Shown here piece after piece: positions 1 to 8,985 of a stretch of 42,116 bases of DNA; within the stretch, counting starts at the first letter, position 1, and every line of letters begins with the position of its first letter. The notes under the pieces are model-generated. The model did not search any database, was not told the origin of the DNA, and worked only from the letters and a program-made list of their open reading frames with translations. This DNA comes from Okeania sp. SIO3B5 (GTDB lineage Bacteria > Cyanobacteriota > Cyanobacteriia > Cyanobacteriales > Microcoleaceae). Location: the NCBI RefSeq assembly GCF_010692555.1, contig NZ_JAAHHG010000012.1:23696-65811 (forward strand), written 5' to 3'. The position numbers and the translations under genes are program-made.

Positions 1-1010
1 GTTCTACTAACTGCATTATCCCTCCTGTAAACATTTAACGAGCTGTTCTGCTTTCCTTTCTCAGTCTAAGATATTTTTAATTGTTTTCCTATGTTTTTCT
101 ATAAAATCAATAAAACTTTACAATACTGTAAGTGTGAACTATTGCTGTATACTTACTACCTTAGAGTGATGGTAATTCAGTTATTCCGAGCCATGTGAAA
201 ATCTTGGTTTTAACCCGATTGACAACTCCTAGTCAGGAATCTACGCCGATATATCCCGTGGAGTGTCAAAATTGGAATTATTTTATCTCAACGTTGCTTG
301 AAGAACCGCGCTCTCCCGAAGGGGAGCGGAGGGATGGGAAAACCAATCAATCTTGCAGTTTTACAGATAATTTGTTAAAATAAAATTTTCAACCAAAAAC
401 CAAGGTTGAGATTACTATTGTTTTTTTCAAGTCCCGTCACCGAGGGGCACTGGTCGATTATTTATCGGACACAGAGGAAGCGTTAGGCTGGCATTGCCAG
501 CATTTTCCAGTGAGGTGTCAACCCGCCCTGAGCCGTTCAGTCAGCGAGGGTCTGTTTGATTGGTGGATGGGAATCCCGCGCTGTCTCGCAGAGCAGCGTC
601 GGGAGGATGTCAAATAGTACAGTTGTTTTTATCCCAATAAATATATGTAATGGGAAAAAATCAAAACCTCCAACCTGACTTTGAGTCATCCCTAATGGTT
701 GCCTAGTCAAGAAAAAGAAAGGGCAAAATAAATACTCATGTGAGTTGGCCATAAATAAGTAAAAAAATAGCGCTTTGGGAATTGTTCTCAAAGCATTGCG
801 TTAGCGAAGCGGCGCGTTAGCGCGATACCGCCTACGTTGATGGTTCTGCTGTCACGTTGCTATGAACAGTTTTCCCGATATTTTGCCGGGAATTGCCGGG
901 ATTGATGTATCTGCAAATTAAATCTAGTTTAATTTTTCTGAGAAAAAAATAGTAAAGGATTGAATAAATTACGGTATTCTGTGCTATACTTATAAATGTT
1001 TGAAAATTTA
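1..1010. other. Intergenic, no convincing gene
   Basis: No open frame here has both a ribosome binding site and recognisable protein features. The stretch holds IS200/IS605-type right-end debris (listed separately at 510-613), with a weaker related piece near 300-345 that has inverted GC-rich arms. The remainder is AT-rich and unassigned. Confidence 0.6.
510..613 (+). mobile_element. Solo IS200/IS605-type right end (tnpB/omega-RNA remnant)
   Basis: The segment contains GTGTCAACCC, then GAATCCCGCG, an imperfect hairpin, and ends in GGGAGGATGTCAA. This is the layout seen at the 3' end of tnpB elements, where the tnpB terminus, omega-RNA scaffold and right-end hairpin overlap. The same order is present in reverse at the right edge of the window beside a readable tnpB C-terminus. 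No tnpB frame survives here, so it is a solo end left by decay or excision. The family assignment rests on known IS605 right ends. Confidence 0.55.
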
Positions 1011-1083
1011 GGCTCAGTAGCTCAGTGGTTAGAGCAGGGGACTCATAAGCCCAAGGTCGCAGGTTCAAATCCCGCCTGAGCCA
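1011..1083 (+). tRNA. tRNA with CAT anticodon (elongator Met, or Ile2)
   Basis: Cloverleaf: acceptor GGCTCAG pairs with CTGAGCC, discriminator A at 1083, D-arm GCTC/GAGC, anticodon loop CTCATAA (anticodon CAT), T-loop TTCAAAT. CCA is not encoded. The anticodon stem has three G-C pairs flanked by G.A and A.G mismatches, and the T-stem has one A.C mismatch, which is somewhat weak. The body resembles both bacterial elongator tRNA-Met and the lysidine-modified tRNA-Ile2, as in E. coli ileX. Sequence alone does not separate these two. Confidence 0.85.
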
Positions 1084-1196
1084 TATATATAGTAATGGTG
1101 AAGATATATATTGTTTAATTTCCTTCTGTACTCTTCATAATTTCTCTAACATTACGACTGCACTACCAGCAAATTTTTATTGTGGCTATTTTAAAG

Positions 1197-1687
1197 CCCA
1201 GATTCCGCACGTCAAGTTGTAACACTAGAGTATTATAATAATTCGGTAGCTTAGTAAGTATTTATACTGTACGAATTATCTTTATTTAACTTTCTAACTC
1301 ATCAAATTTTCAGGAAAATATTAAGCATAAATACTTACTAAATTGTTAACTTCTATTGACCAATACAATTTTTTTCTTAATGCATGACTTTTGACTGTCT
1401 TGAGTGCGTCTTATATCATGTCCGGATAATTAGTGATAAAAAAACTTTCTCCTTCAACTCCAGTTCTTCTTCTTTCTTCCCTCTTTCCTCCTGACTCCTG
1501 AGGACTGAGGACTGACTCCTCCGTAGTTATTTATTTATCACTGTTCAACCGGACATGATATTACATTCTGGAGGGGCTGTGTGCGGAATTACTTCCGCAC
1601 TTTATACGCCCCGTAGGAAACCTCACCAATTAGCACTCGATGCATGACTTATATTTCTATGCTACATTTTGTCGTGCGGAATGTAGG
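1197..1687. repeat. MITE family 3, copy a (interrupted)
   Basis: The left end CCCAGATTCCGCACGTCAA and right end TTGTCGTGCGGAATGTAGG are terminal inverted repeats around a CATTCCGCACG core. The same element lies inverted at 7941-8450, with matching internal landmarks such as AAATATTAAGCATAAATACT and ATTTATACTGTA. A family-2 MITE (1413-1561) interrupts this copy. It encodes no protein and no target duplication is clear. Confidence 0.7.
1413..1561. repeat. MITE family 2, copy a (inside family 3)
   Basis: The ends are ATATCATGTCCGG and CCGGACATGATAT, a perfect 13-bp inverted repeat. The interior has pyrimidine-rich stretches and 7-nt repeats (for example GAGGACT). TTA flanks the TATCATG core on both sides, consistent with a TTA or TA target. 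Copies b and c are at 37957-38084 and 38146-38280, and a right-half fragment is at 4733-4789. Confidence 0.75.
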
Positions 1688-2532
1688 ATTTAAGTCAGCA
1701 TTAACTAATAAACCTTTACCTGTTTGGTACATCCCACTATTGCTAAACCATTTCAGTTTTTACCATTAACTGGAATGGGAAACAGTTAACAGATGATGAC
1801 TACAGCATATTTCACTATTATCTCAAAAATTGGATCGAGAATTACTTTTATGCTACTTTCTCTAACTTGTTTCTATTACTTGAGTATGCTTCTATTTATC
1901 AACTTTAGAGGGATAAAAAGCCTGAAAGAACTCTTTGTATACTGTTGTGGATAATCCAATTTTACCCAATAGTTGTTAACCTGCACCAAGTTTATTTTTT
2001 CAGTGTCGGGGTAAAGCAAAAATTTTTTTTGATCTTCAAGTTCTATCTATAGCAATATCTGAGCTGAAAATGAGGGAACTACTAAAGCTAGACAGGTTTA
2101 GCTTTTCTGTGGTATCATGAAAGATAGTGAGTATAAATAAGGTTAAGTTCAGTGACTCTTTGCTGATACAACTACTAAAAATTATCTGTAGTTTAGTCAG
2201 AGGAAACATTCAAATAAAATGAACGCCGAAAATAAAAAAGATGCATAAAAATAGACTTAATTAGCAACTGATTAACTGCATAAATAAAACTTTGATTTGT
2301 ACGTCCACCTAGATATTTGAGAATCAGAATAGAATGATAGACCAAGTCAGAAAATATTTAATTGACTGAATTTGGTCTAGCAAAGTCTGAAAGGATAAAT
2401 TCTAGGGTGTTTTTTTGTCATTGTAATTAAGGTCTAGTATGAAGAGGCAATATGAAAGAATTAAATAATCTCAAACCATAAATTTTCTTTTAGTTTTGAG
2501 TGTCAACAAGTTATTTTAAGGAGAATTAAATC

Positions 2533-3141
2533 ATGACAGACGAATACCTGCGTGTGGGCCAAGAAGCTCCAGATTTCGCTGCTACAGCTGTGGTGGATCA
2601 GGAATTCGAGACAATTAAACTGTCTGATTATCGTGGTAAATATATAGTTTTATTCTTCTATCCCCTGGACTTTACTTTTGTTTGTCCAACAGAAATTACG
2701 GCATTTAGCGATCGCTACAAACAGTTTGAGTCACTTAATACTGAAATTTTAGGAGTTTCAGTAGACAGTGAATTTTCACATTTAGCTTGGATTCAAACAG
2801 ATCGTAAATCTGGTGGAGTTGGAGATCTTAACTATCCACTATTATCTGACATTAAGAAAGAAATTAGTTCTGCCTACAATGTCTTAGATCCAGAAGCAGG
2901 TATTGCTCTGCGGGGACTGTTTATTATTGATAGAGAAGGTATTATTCAACACGCCACGATTAATAATCTTGCTTTTGGCCGTAATGTTGATGAAACCTTG
3001 CGTACTCTACAAGCTATTCAGTATGTACAGGCCAACCCAGATGAAGTTTGCCCTGCAGGTTGGAAACCAGGAGATAAAACTATGAATCCCGATCCAATCA
3101 AATCTAAGGAATTCTTTGCAGCTGTTCAAGAAATTGATTGA
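2533..3141 (+). CDS. Typical 2-Cys peroxiredoxin
   Basis: A 202-residue AhpC/TSA-family thiol peroxidase that reduces H2O2 and organic peroxides with electrons from thioredoxin. The peroxidatic Cys51 lies in FTFVCPTE and the resolving Cys173 in [14 protein letters not shown] (about residues 94-97) and a C-terminal KEFF correspond to the GGLG and YF motifs of overoxidation-sensitive eukaryotic-type Prx, so hyperoxidation-based regulation is possible. The ATG is set by AAGGAG 9 nt upstream. A MITE starts 13 nt after the stop. In cyanobacteria this protein is cytosolic and detoxifies photosynthetic peroxide. Confidence 0.95.
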   Translation: MTDEYLRVGQEAPDFAATAVVDQEFETIKLSDYRGKYIVLFFYPLDFTFVCPTEITAFSDRYKQFESLNTEILGVSVDSEFSHLAWIQTDRKSGGVGDLNYPLLSDIKKEISSAYNVLDPEAGIALRGLFIIDREGIIQHATINNLAFGRNVDETLRTLQAIQYVQANPDEVCPAGWKPGDKTMNPDPIKSKEFFAAVQEID

Positions 3142-3154
3142 GGCAATCTATAAA

Positions 3155-3380
3155 GGTAAGCACTCAGCTATTAGCTGTCAGCTAGTCTCCTGAGTCGGAA
3201 CTACGGACTTCAGCAACAAGACTCTCTCCTTAAGTACAGTGTTTAAATTAACAACTGACTTTAAGGACAAGGGAGCTAACTTTTGTAGTAAGACAATTAA
3301 ATATTGCTTTTATCCTAAATTAAAAGCAATAGCTGATAGCTGATGGCTGTTTGCGCAGCATTCCGGAGGAAATGCTTACC
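3155..3380. repeat. MITE family 4, copy a
   Basis: The ends are GGTAAGCA and TGCTTACC. The subterminal parts (AGCTATTAGCTGTCAGCT / AGCTGATAGCTGATGGCT) are also inverted, so the whole element can fold on itself. It is flanked by a 6-bp direct repeat, TATAAA, at 3149-3154 and 3381-3386. The right half carries CTGTTTGCGCAGCATTCCG, which recurs near 18775, 38115 and, split by an insertion, 41760-41957. Confidence 0.75.
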
Positions 3381-3400
3381 TATAAAGTACCTAATAATTA

Positions 3401-3643
3401 GGGTTTGCTGAATAAAGTCTTTTGGTAGGGGGTAGAATCCAGCAATCCTGCAATCGGTGAATTCAGGAGGAATGGGAATTATAGAAGAAGTAGTCAGAAG
3501 AATCGTCCCAAGATTGTTCTGCCATAACCATCCCAAAATACTAGCTTTTTGAGATTGAGCGACCGAAAATATGCGCACTTTTTTCGACCAAAAAAGGCTA
3601 AAACCAATATCAGTTAATGCTTTGATACTTAATCAGCAAGCCC
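3401..3643. repeat. MITE family 1, copy A
   Basis: The ends are GGGTTTGCTGA and TCAGCAAGCCC. The element is bounded by a 6-bp target duplication, TAATTA (3395-3400 and 3644-3649). It is 243 bp long with no coding capacity. A subterminal AAAGGCTAAAACCAATATCAG block is shared with copies C, D and E. Confidence 0.8.
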
Positions 3644-3659
3644 TAATTAAAAAAAATGT

Positions 3660-3708
3660 CAACTCCAACACTTTCATAGATATTCTGGATCTAAAAGTGT
3701 TGGAGTTG
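3660..3708 (+). promoter_or_regulatory. Perfect 15-bp hairpin in leader of the second redoxin gene
   Basis: CAACTCCAACACTTT (3660-3674) pairs perfectly with 3694-3708 across a 19-nt loop, and AAAGGAG follows 8 nt later. The ATG is about 50 nt further on. The stem is unlike the MITE ends in this window. It may be a terminator for upstream transcription or a leader control element; the sequence does not decide. Confidence 0.5.
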
Positions 3709-3772
3709 TAAATTTAAAGGAGATTTAAACACATTAAAGTTTAGAGTTTTAACTTTTAAATTAATCAAGATT

Positions 3773-4318
3773 ATGCTAACTTCCTATGATTTTAGAGGTT
3801 TAATAAATCAACGTTTTGTTCAAAATTTATTACCTATTCCACCTATTAATAGTTTGGATAACGGAAAAAGAACGCCAGATTTTGAATTGCCAGATATCAC
3901 AAATGGTAGATTAGTTCGTTTATCAGATTATTGGGAGGTAAAACCTGTAATAGTTGCTTTGACTCGTATCTTTACTGAGAAACAGTATTGTCCATTTTGT
4001 TTTCCTCATATTTTAGCTTTAAATAATAATTATGAAAAATTTTTAGAGCGGGGGATAGAAATATTAATGATTACGAGTACAGATAGAGAACAAAGTAAGG
4101 TTGTTGTCAGCGATCTAAGTTTAAAAATGCCTTTACTCAGTGATTCTAGTTGTCAGGTATTTAAAAATTATCGAGTTGGTCAAGCTTTAGGAGCACCTCT
4201 GCCAGGACAATTTGTATTAGATAAACAAGGTAGACTTAGCTATAAACACTTGTTTTCTTTTCTAGATCATAATGCTAGTGTCGAGGATTTATTTGATGTT
4301 TTAGATAGATATATATAG
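3773..4318 (+). CDS. AhpC/TSA-like redoxin with CPFC motif
   Basis: A 181-residue protein with a thioredoxin-fold core. TPDFELPDI opens the domain (about 34-42), a CPFC pair follows at Cys73/Cys76, and PGQFVLDKQGRL (about 144-155) matches the usual strand-turn of AhpC/TSA redoxins. The Cys-x-x-Cys spacing suggests a thiol-disulfide or atypical peroxiredoxin-like activity rather than a second typical 2-Cys Prx. The ATG at 3773 has no close ribosome binding site. AAAGGAG lies about 50 nt upstream and the frame stays open to there, so translation may start at a non-ATG codon. The TAG stop is formed by the junction with the MITE that begins at 4318. Confidence 0.75.
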   Translation: MLTSYDFRGLINQRFVQNLLPIPPINSLDNGKRTPDFELPDITNGRLVRLSDYWEVKPVIVALTRIFTEKQYCPFCFPHILALNNNYEKFLERGIEILMITSTDREQSKVVVSDLSLKMPLLSDSSCQVFKNYRVGQALGAPLPGQFVLDKQGRLSYKHLFSFLDHNASVEDLFDVLDRYI

Positions 4319-4521
4319 GGTTTGCTGAATAAAATCTTTTGCTAGGGATAGGAGTCAGTCCTCAGTCCTCAGTCCTCAGGAGAAATGGGGAGTTTAGAGG
4401 AGGTATAAGTAAGAATTGTCCCTCAATTTTTCTGTCCTTGATTTGCCTTTTATGCTAACTTTTTGAACGTTTTAGACTAAAACAAGTTCACTTTTTGGGA
4501 ATCTCAGAAGGCTCAAACCTT
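4318..4521. repeat. MITE family 1, copy B (right end missing)
   Basis: The GGGTTTGCTGA left end is preceded by TATATA (4312-4317). The interior carries three tandem CAGTCCT heptamers (4356-4379). The usual CAGCAAGCCC right end is absent, but TATATA recurs at 4522-4527 just where the truncated element stops. The first G of the element completes the TAG stop of the redoxin gene. Confidence 0.55.
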
Positions 4522-5506
4522 TATATAGTAACTCTATTTTTTATAGACTAATCTCGGAGGTAAATTTAGCTTGTGGCGTTGAAATATAGTTTGATAGCCT
4601 GTTATCCAATTTTGATAAATGTTTGTTACAAATACAAATAGTAGAATTAAGAAACAGGGAAGACCGAAGTTGGAAAAATAAGTAGGGTTTGCTAAATAAA
4701 GTCTTTTTACTGGGGTAGGGGCGAGGGGTGGGTTGACTCCTGACTCCTCCGTAGTTATTTATTTATCACTGTTCAACCGGACATGATATAACAGTGATTT
4801 TTCGGCTGTGTGCAGGGCGTGAAAATCCTCACTTTTTTAACAATAGCTTGTGAAAAGTTCATACTTTTTCCAGGCATAAATTGCCTAAAACCAATATCAG
4901 TCAATGCGCGCGATATTTAATCAGCAAGCCCTAAGTATTTCTGTTCAAAATACACTTTTTATAGCATTCTTTTTTTTACTGGTATTAGTTATATACCCAA
5001 ATTTTAACTGCAAATTTTGCCAATTTTCATTATGGTTAAGTATCTTAAGTTTTTCTGCAAAATAAGAGGGTGCATCTCATATTTGCAAAAATACTTTTCT
5101 CCTATATATTCCCTGTTCCCAGCTCCGGTGTTCCCTAAAAGCGATAAATTTTTGGCTTTATTCACGCATTGAGATGCACCCAAATAAGATATAGCAATAT
5201 GATTTGAGTTGTGAGATATTGAAGGTTTTTGTTTTAGGGAATAGGGAATAGGGAAGAAACGAAGAGATAAGAATAAGATAACTGCTATATTCTATGCTTT
5301 AAAGGAACACCTCAATTCTCAGATTAGTATATATTAAATTGTAAGATATTGACTTTCTTTACACAAGGCTTTGCTAAATCCTAAAAATATAAATATTTTG
5401 TCTATACTAATATATATTTTTGACAAAATAAATATGGATTTAGCTATTTTTAACTAGGTTCAATAAATCATAAAAAATCATTATAAATTTAAGAGATATT
5501 GATATT
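4319..5506. other. Intergenic, MITEs and AT-rich leader
   Basis: Holds MITE family-1 copies B and C. Between about 5070 and 5180 lies a further inverted pair (GGGTGCATCTCAT / ATTGAGATGCACCC), probably another small palindromic element. The remainder up to the diguanylate cyclase start is AT-rich with no credible gene. Confidence 0.55.
4685..4931. repeat. MITE family 1, copy C, carrying a family-2 fragment
   Basis: The ends are GGGTTTGCTAA and TCAGCAAGCCC, with a 6-bp target duplication TAAGTA (4679-4684 and 4932-4937). Positions 4733-4789 inside match the right half of the family-2 MITE, ending in CCGGACATGATAT. Confidence 0.8.
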
Positions 5507-7939
5507 ATGCACCCAAATTTTTTATCTGACTCAGAATTAATATCTGAAAAGAAATTTTCTAAAATTTTGGCAGAAATATCTCTCAAAATTCGCCAATCAT
5601 TGGAGTTAGACTATATCCTCAATACTGCTGTAGCAGTAGTACGAGATTTACTCAATGTTGACCGTGTTTTTATATATAAATTTCAACCAGATGGTAGTGG
5701 TATTGTTGAGGTAGAATCAGTTAGCTATCAATCAAGAACTATAATTAATGAAGTTCTGTACGATCCATGTTTTAAAGAAGATTTGATCGATCTTTATAAA
5801 CATGGTCGTGTGAGTTCAGCCACAGATATTACTAACAGTAATCTACCAACTTGTTATGTAGAATTATTACTCAGATTTCAAGTACGATCTATATTAGTAG
5901 TACCTATTTTACAAGGTGACGATCTATGGGGATTATTAATTGCTCATCACTGTATTGATGCTAGAGAATGGCAAAATTCAGAAATTGAATTACTACAACA
6001 ATTATCAGTGCAAATGGCAATTGCTATTCAACAAGCAGAACTTTATCAACAACTGCAAGAAGAATTGAAGCAACGTCAGCAGGCACAAACTAAACTAAAA
6101 GAAGTTAATAAACAATTAAAAGCAAAACTTACAGAAAATAAAATATACGCAGATATAGTTAAAAATATGCAGGTTGGTTTGCACGTTTGGCAGATGGAAG
6201 ACCTGAATGATGTTAGTAGTTTTAGATTAAAAGCGACTAATCCTGCCGTTACTCATTTGACTGGATATCAAGAAAAAGAAATAATGGGTAAGCGAATTAG
6301 TGAATGTTTTCCTCACTTATTAAAGACTGATTTACCAGAAATTTATGCTGAAGTTATTCATTCGGGAAAAAATAGAGATTTGGGGGAAATTGAGTATTTT
6401 GAACAACGAATTCCTCATAGTATTTTTGCAGTAAAAGCCTTTCCTTTGCTTAATAATTGTGTGGGTATATTATTTGAAAATGTGACAGTTCGTCAAGAAA
6501 CAGAAAATGAGCTTAAAAGACAAAAAAAGGTCATGCAAATGTTGACTACAATGAATCCTGATGGAATTTTAATTGTTGATACAGAGGGTGTAATTCAATT
6601 TGTTAATCCTGCGGGAGCATTGCTTTTTGGTCGTACAGAAGATGAACTAATTGGAAAAGCTTTTGGGTTTCCTTTAGTTGTGGGAGAAAGAGTAGAAATA
6701 GATATAGTCAGACCATTGGATGAATTGTGTGTAGAAATAGGAATGGCTGAAATGCGACTTGGCAATATAATTTGGGAAGGAAAAGAAGCTTATCTTGCTT
6801 CTTTTAGAGATATTACTGAACGAAAACGTACAGAGAAAACTTTACGAGAAATGAATGAAGCGATCGCTCAAGAAATTCAGGAAAGAGAACAAGCACAAAA
6901 TCAATCTCAAGAAGCTAATAAAAAATTAACAAATTGGATCGAAGCTTTAGAAAGTCGGAATCAAGAAATTACTTTACTAAATAATATGATTGACTTACTT
7001 CAAGCTTGCTTTACTGTTGAGGAAGCTTGTCAAGTTATTCTGCCATTAATTCAAAATTTATTTCCTAATACTTATGGTTCGGTCTTTAAAATTAGTGATT
7101 CAAGAATGTTAGTTGAAGCAATTGCAAATTGGGGAGAAAAAATACCAGAAGAAACACTTTTTGCCCCCCATGAATGTATTGCTTTACGTCGGGGAGAAGT
7201 TCATTTTGTAGAGGATACTCAAACAGCTTTAACTTGTAAACATCTGCCACAACCATTACCTAAAACAACATTATGTATTCCGATTATGGCACAAGGCCAA
7301 GCAATTGGAGTTATTTCATTTTATTATCAAGAAAAAACTAAAATTACAAAAGAAGAACATCAATTAGCAATAACATTAGCTAAACAATTTGGACTAGCTT
7401 TAGCAAATCTAAAATTACAGGAAACTTTGAAAATTCAAAGCATTCGTGATCCTCTAACCGGATTATTTAATCGGCGTTACTTAGAAGAATTTCTGAATCG
7501 AGAAACTTATCGAGCTATTAGAACTGAAAAGCCTATTGGTATAATTATGATTGATGTAGATCATTTTAAAAAGTTTAATGATGAATTTGGTCATGCTGCT
7601 GGAGATATTATTCTCAAAAGTTTAGGATCTTTTTTAAAACAGAAAGTTCGAGATTATGATATTGCTTGTCGTTATGGTGGGGAAGAACTAATTATGATAT
7701 TACCAGGAAGTTCTTTAGAAAATACCGCAAGAAGAGCTGAACAAATAAGGAAAGAAATCAAACAATTATCTGTAGAATATGATGGTATACTGCTAAGTTC
7801 TATTACTGTTTCTTTAGGAGTTGCCTGCTTTCCTGAACATGGCAAAACTGGGGAAAAGGTGATTCAAGCTGCTGATGCTGCTCTTTATCAGGCTAAATAT
7901 GAAGGACGTAATCGAGTTGCAGTAGCTCCAAAGTATTGA
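5507..7939 (+). CDS. Diguanylate cyclase with DXCF-type cyanobacteriochrome GAF domain
   Basis: 810 residues. GAF1 (about 15-180) has a D86-P-C88-F89 motif and a second Cys116 (TCYVELL), followed by FQVRSILVVPIL and LWGLLIAHHC. The 28-residue gap between Cys88 and Cys116 matches the two bilin-linking cysteines of DXCF cyanobacteriochromes such as TePixJ. The canonical His after the second Cys is Tyr here. Next come PAS-like domains (about 215-330 and 345-438), a coiled linker, a second GAF without these cysteines (about 485-635) and a GGDEF domain (640-805). The active site is GGEEL (724-728), with an RxxD inhibitory site (R715-D718) five residues before it. Inferred role: light-controlled synthesis of c-di-GMP from GTP. 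No strong ribosome binding site precedes the ATG. A MITE begins 2 nt after the stop. Confidence 0.85.
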   Translation: MHPNFLSDSELISEKKFSKILAEISLKIRQSLELDYILNTAVAVVRDLLNVDRVFIYKFQPDGSGIVEVESVSYQSRTIINEVLYDPCFKEDLIDLYKHGRVSSATDITNSNLPTCYVELLLRFQVRSILVVPILQGDDLWGLLIAHHCIDAREWQNSEIELLQQLSVQMAIAIQQAELYQQLQEELKQRQQAQTKLKEVNKQLKAKLTENKIYADIVKNMQVGLHVWQMEDLNDVSSFRLKATNPAVTHLTGYQEKEIMGKRISECFPHLLKTDLPEIYAEVIHSGKNRDLGEIEYFEQRIPHSIFAVKAFPLLNNCVGILFENVTVRQETENELKRQKKVMQMLTTMNPDGILIVDTEGVIQFVNPAGALLFGRTEDELIGKAFGFPLVVGERVEIDIVRPLDELCVEIGMAEMRLGNIIWEGKEAYLASFRDITERKRTEKTLREMNEAIAQEIQEREQAQNQSQEANKKLTNWIEALESRNQEITLLNNMIDLLQACFTVEEACQVILPLIQNLFPNTYGSVFKISDSRMLVEAIANWGEKIPEETLFAPHECIALRRGEVHFVEDTQTALTCKHLPQPLPKTTLCIPIMAQGQAIGVISFYYQEKTKITKEEHQLAITLAKQFGLALANLKLQETLKIQSIRDPLTGLFNRRYLEEFLNRETYRAIRTEKPIGIIMIDVDHFKKFNDEFGHAAGDIILKSLGSFLKQKVRDYDIACRYGGEELIMILPGSSLENTARRAEQIRKEIKQLSVEYDGILLSSITVSLGVACFPEHGKTGEKVIQAADAALYQAKYEGRNRVAVAPKY

Positions 7940-7977
7940 ACCTACATTCCGCACGACAAAACGTAGCATAAAAATAT

Positions 7978-8067
7978 AAGTCAAAAGTCAAAAGTAAGAA
8001 GTCAAAAGTCAAAAGTCAAAAGTCAAAAGTAAGAAGTAAGAAGTAAGAAGTAAGAAGTAAGAAGTAA
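7978..8067. repeat. Heptamer tandem array (AAAAGTC / AAGTAAG units)
   Basis: About thirteen 7-nt units in two variants run head to tail inside the family-3 MITE. Unit length stays at 7 while the sequence shifts from AAAAGTC to AAGTAAG. Confidence 0.85.
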
Positions 8068-8105
8068 ATTATAGTGGTCAATAGGAATCAATAATTCAGT
8101 AAGTA

Positions 8106-8320
8106 GGGCTTGCTGATTAAATATCAAAGCATTGACTGATATTGCTTTCAGCCTTTTTTGAGCGAAAAAAGTGCAAGGTTTTTTGGCTGTTGTAGCCTCA
8201 AAATGCTAATACTTTTCCCCTGAGTATCAAAAAATTTGGCCGTAGCAGATAGTCTAAACTGTTCCCTGTTCCCAGATCCGGTGTTCCCTATCATCACAAT
8301 CAGACTTTTTCAGCAGACCC
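8106..8320. repeat. MITE family 1, copy D (inserted in family 3)
   Basis: Inverted relative to copy A: starts GGGCTTGCTGATTAAA and ends CAGCAGACCC. A 6-bp duplication TAAGTA flanks it (8100-8105 and 8321-8326). The uninterrupted target can be read in family-3 copy a (TACTTACT), which confirms the insertion point. Confidence 0.85.
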
Positions 8321-8698
8321 TAAGTATTTATGCTTAATATTTAACTGAAAATTTGACTTTTGAGAAGTAATTTATACAGTATAAATATTTACCAAATAAT
8401 ATAAATCGTATACTACTTTTAATGTTACAAATTGACGTGCGGAATGTGGGATCAAAAGTTTAAAACTACAACGCAAAATTTTTCGCTCCCTCCGTTCTTC
8501 CTTCTTCCTTCTACTATAAAATTGACTACTAGGTAGGTTTTAGAGAAAAAAATTTCTAATCGAAAAATACAAAAATCCACTATAAATTTCCTTATGAATC
8601 ATCATAGTTACTGCTTTATGAAAAAATCTACCACGTCGCAGTATCCTTGAAAAATTGAGAAAAATTGAAACTAAAGTTCTTAGAAATCTTGTTGGAAA

Positions 8699-8884
8699 TC
8701 ATTCATACTCAGACAATTCATAAGAGGTTTGAGGAATCACATTTATATTACGATGAGAATAACGAGTAATGGCCAATAAAGGTAATGTCAGAGTCAGTAC
8801 AGCGATCGCTGTTCCCAAAATATTTGCAATTCTTTGAGGAGGTTCATCGTCTGAGTAACTGACAGGTTGACTATCTGATTCCAT
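8699..8884 (-). CDS. Small single-span membrane protein
   Basis: 61 residues from the ATG at 8884. The frame extends upstream to a TTG at 8938 without a ribosome binding site, so the ATG is preferred. An acidic N-terminus (MESDSQPVSYSDDEPP) precedes a hydrophobic segment (about 20-40, containing AIAVLTLTLPLLAI) and a short polar tail. Family not recognised. It is the last of three same-strand genes after the adenylate cyclase (102-nt gap to the preceding gene), so co-transcription is possible. Confidence 0.5.
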   Translation of the reverse strand: MESDSQPVSYSDDEPPQRIANILGTAIAVLTLTLPLLAITRYSHRNINVIPQTSYELSEYE

Positions 8885-8985
8885 ATTGAGAAAGCTTCTA
8901 AAAAACTTAAAATTGTTAGTAGTAATACTTAGTAACAATACAAGTTGTATTATAAATACTTGGGGATTAGCCTCAACTTTTATTG

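Larger units (their letters stand above)
1084..2532. other. Intergenic, MITEs then AT-rich leader
   Basis: The first part holds a nested palindromic element (1197-1687). From 1690 to 2520 the sequence is AT-rich with no credible frame. It ends in the leader of the peroxiredoxin gene, with AAGGAG about 9 nt before the ATG. Confidence 0.6.
7941..8450. repeat. MITE family 3, copy b (inverted, interrupted)
   Basis: Starts CCTACATTCCGCACGACAA and ends TTGACGTGCGGAATGTGGG. It is the reverse complement of copy a at 1197-1687. It contains a heptamer array (7978-8067) and an inserted family-1 MITE (8106-8320). It begins one base after the diguanylate cyclase stop codon. Confidence 0.75.
7940..8698. 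other. Intergenic, nested MITE between converging genes
   Basis: Mostly occupied by the family-3 MITE copy b with its nested family-1 copy and heptamer array. Positions 8451-8698 are AT-rich and show no gene. Confidence 0.6.

Noticed and set aside
195-1068. Short open frames at the left edge
   Set aside because: No ribosome binding sites, composition follows IS debris, and one overlaps the tRNA on the opposite strand.
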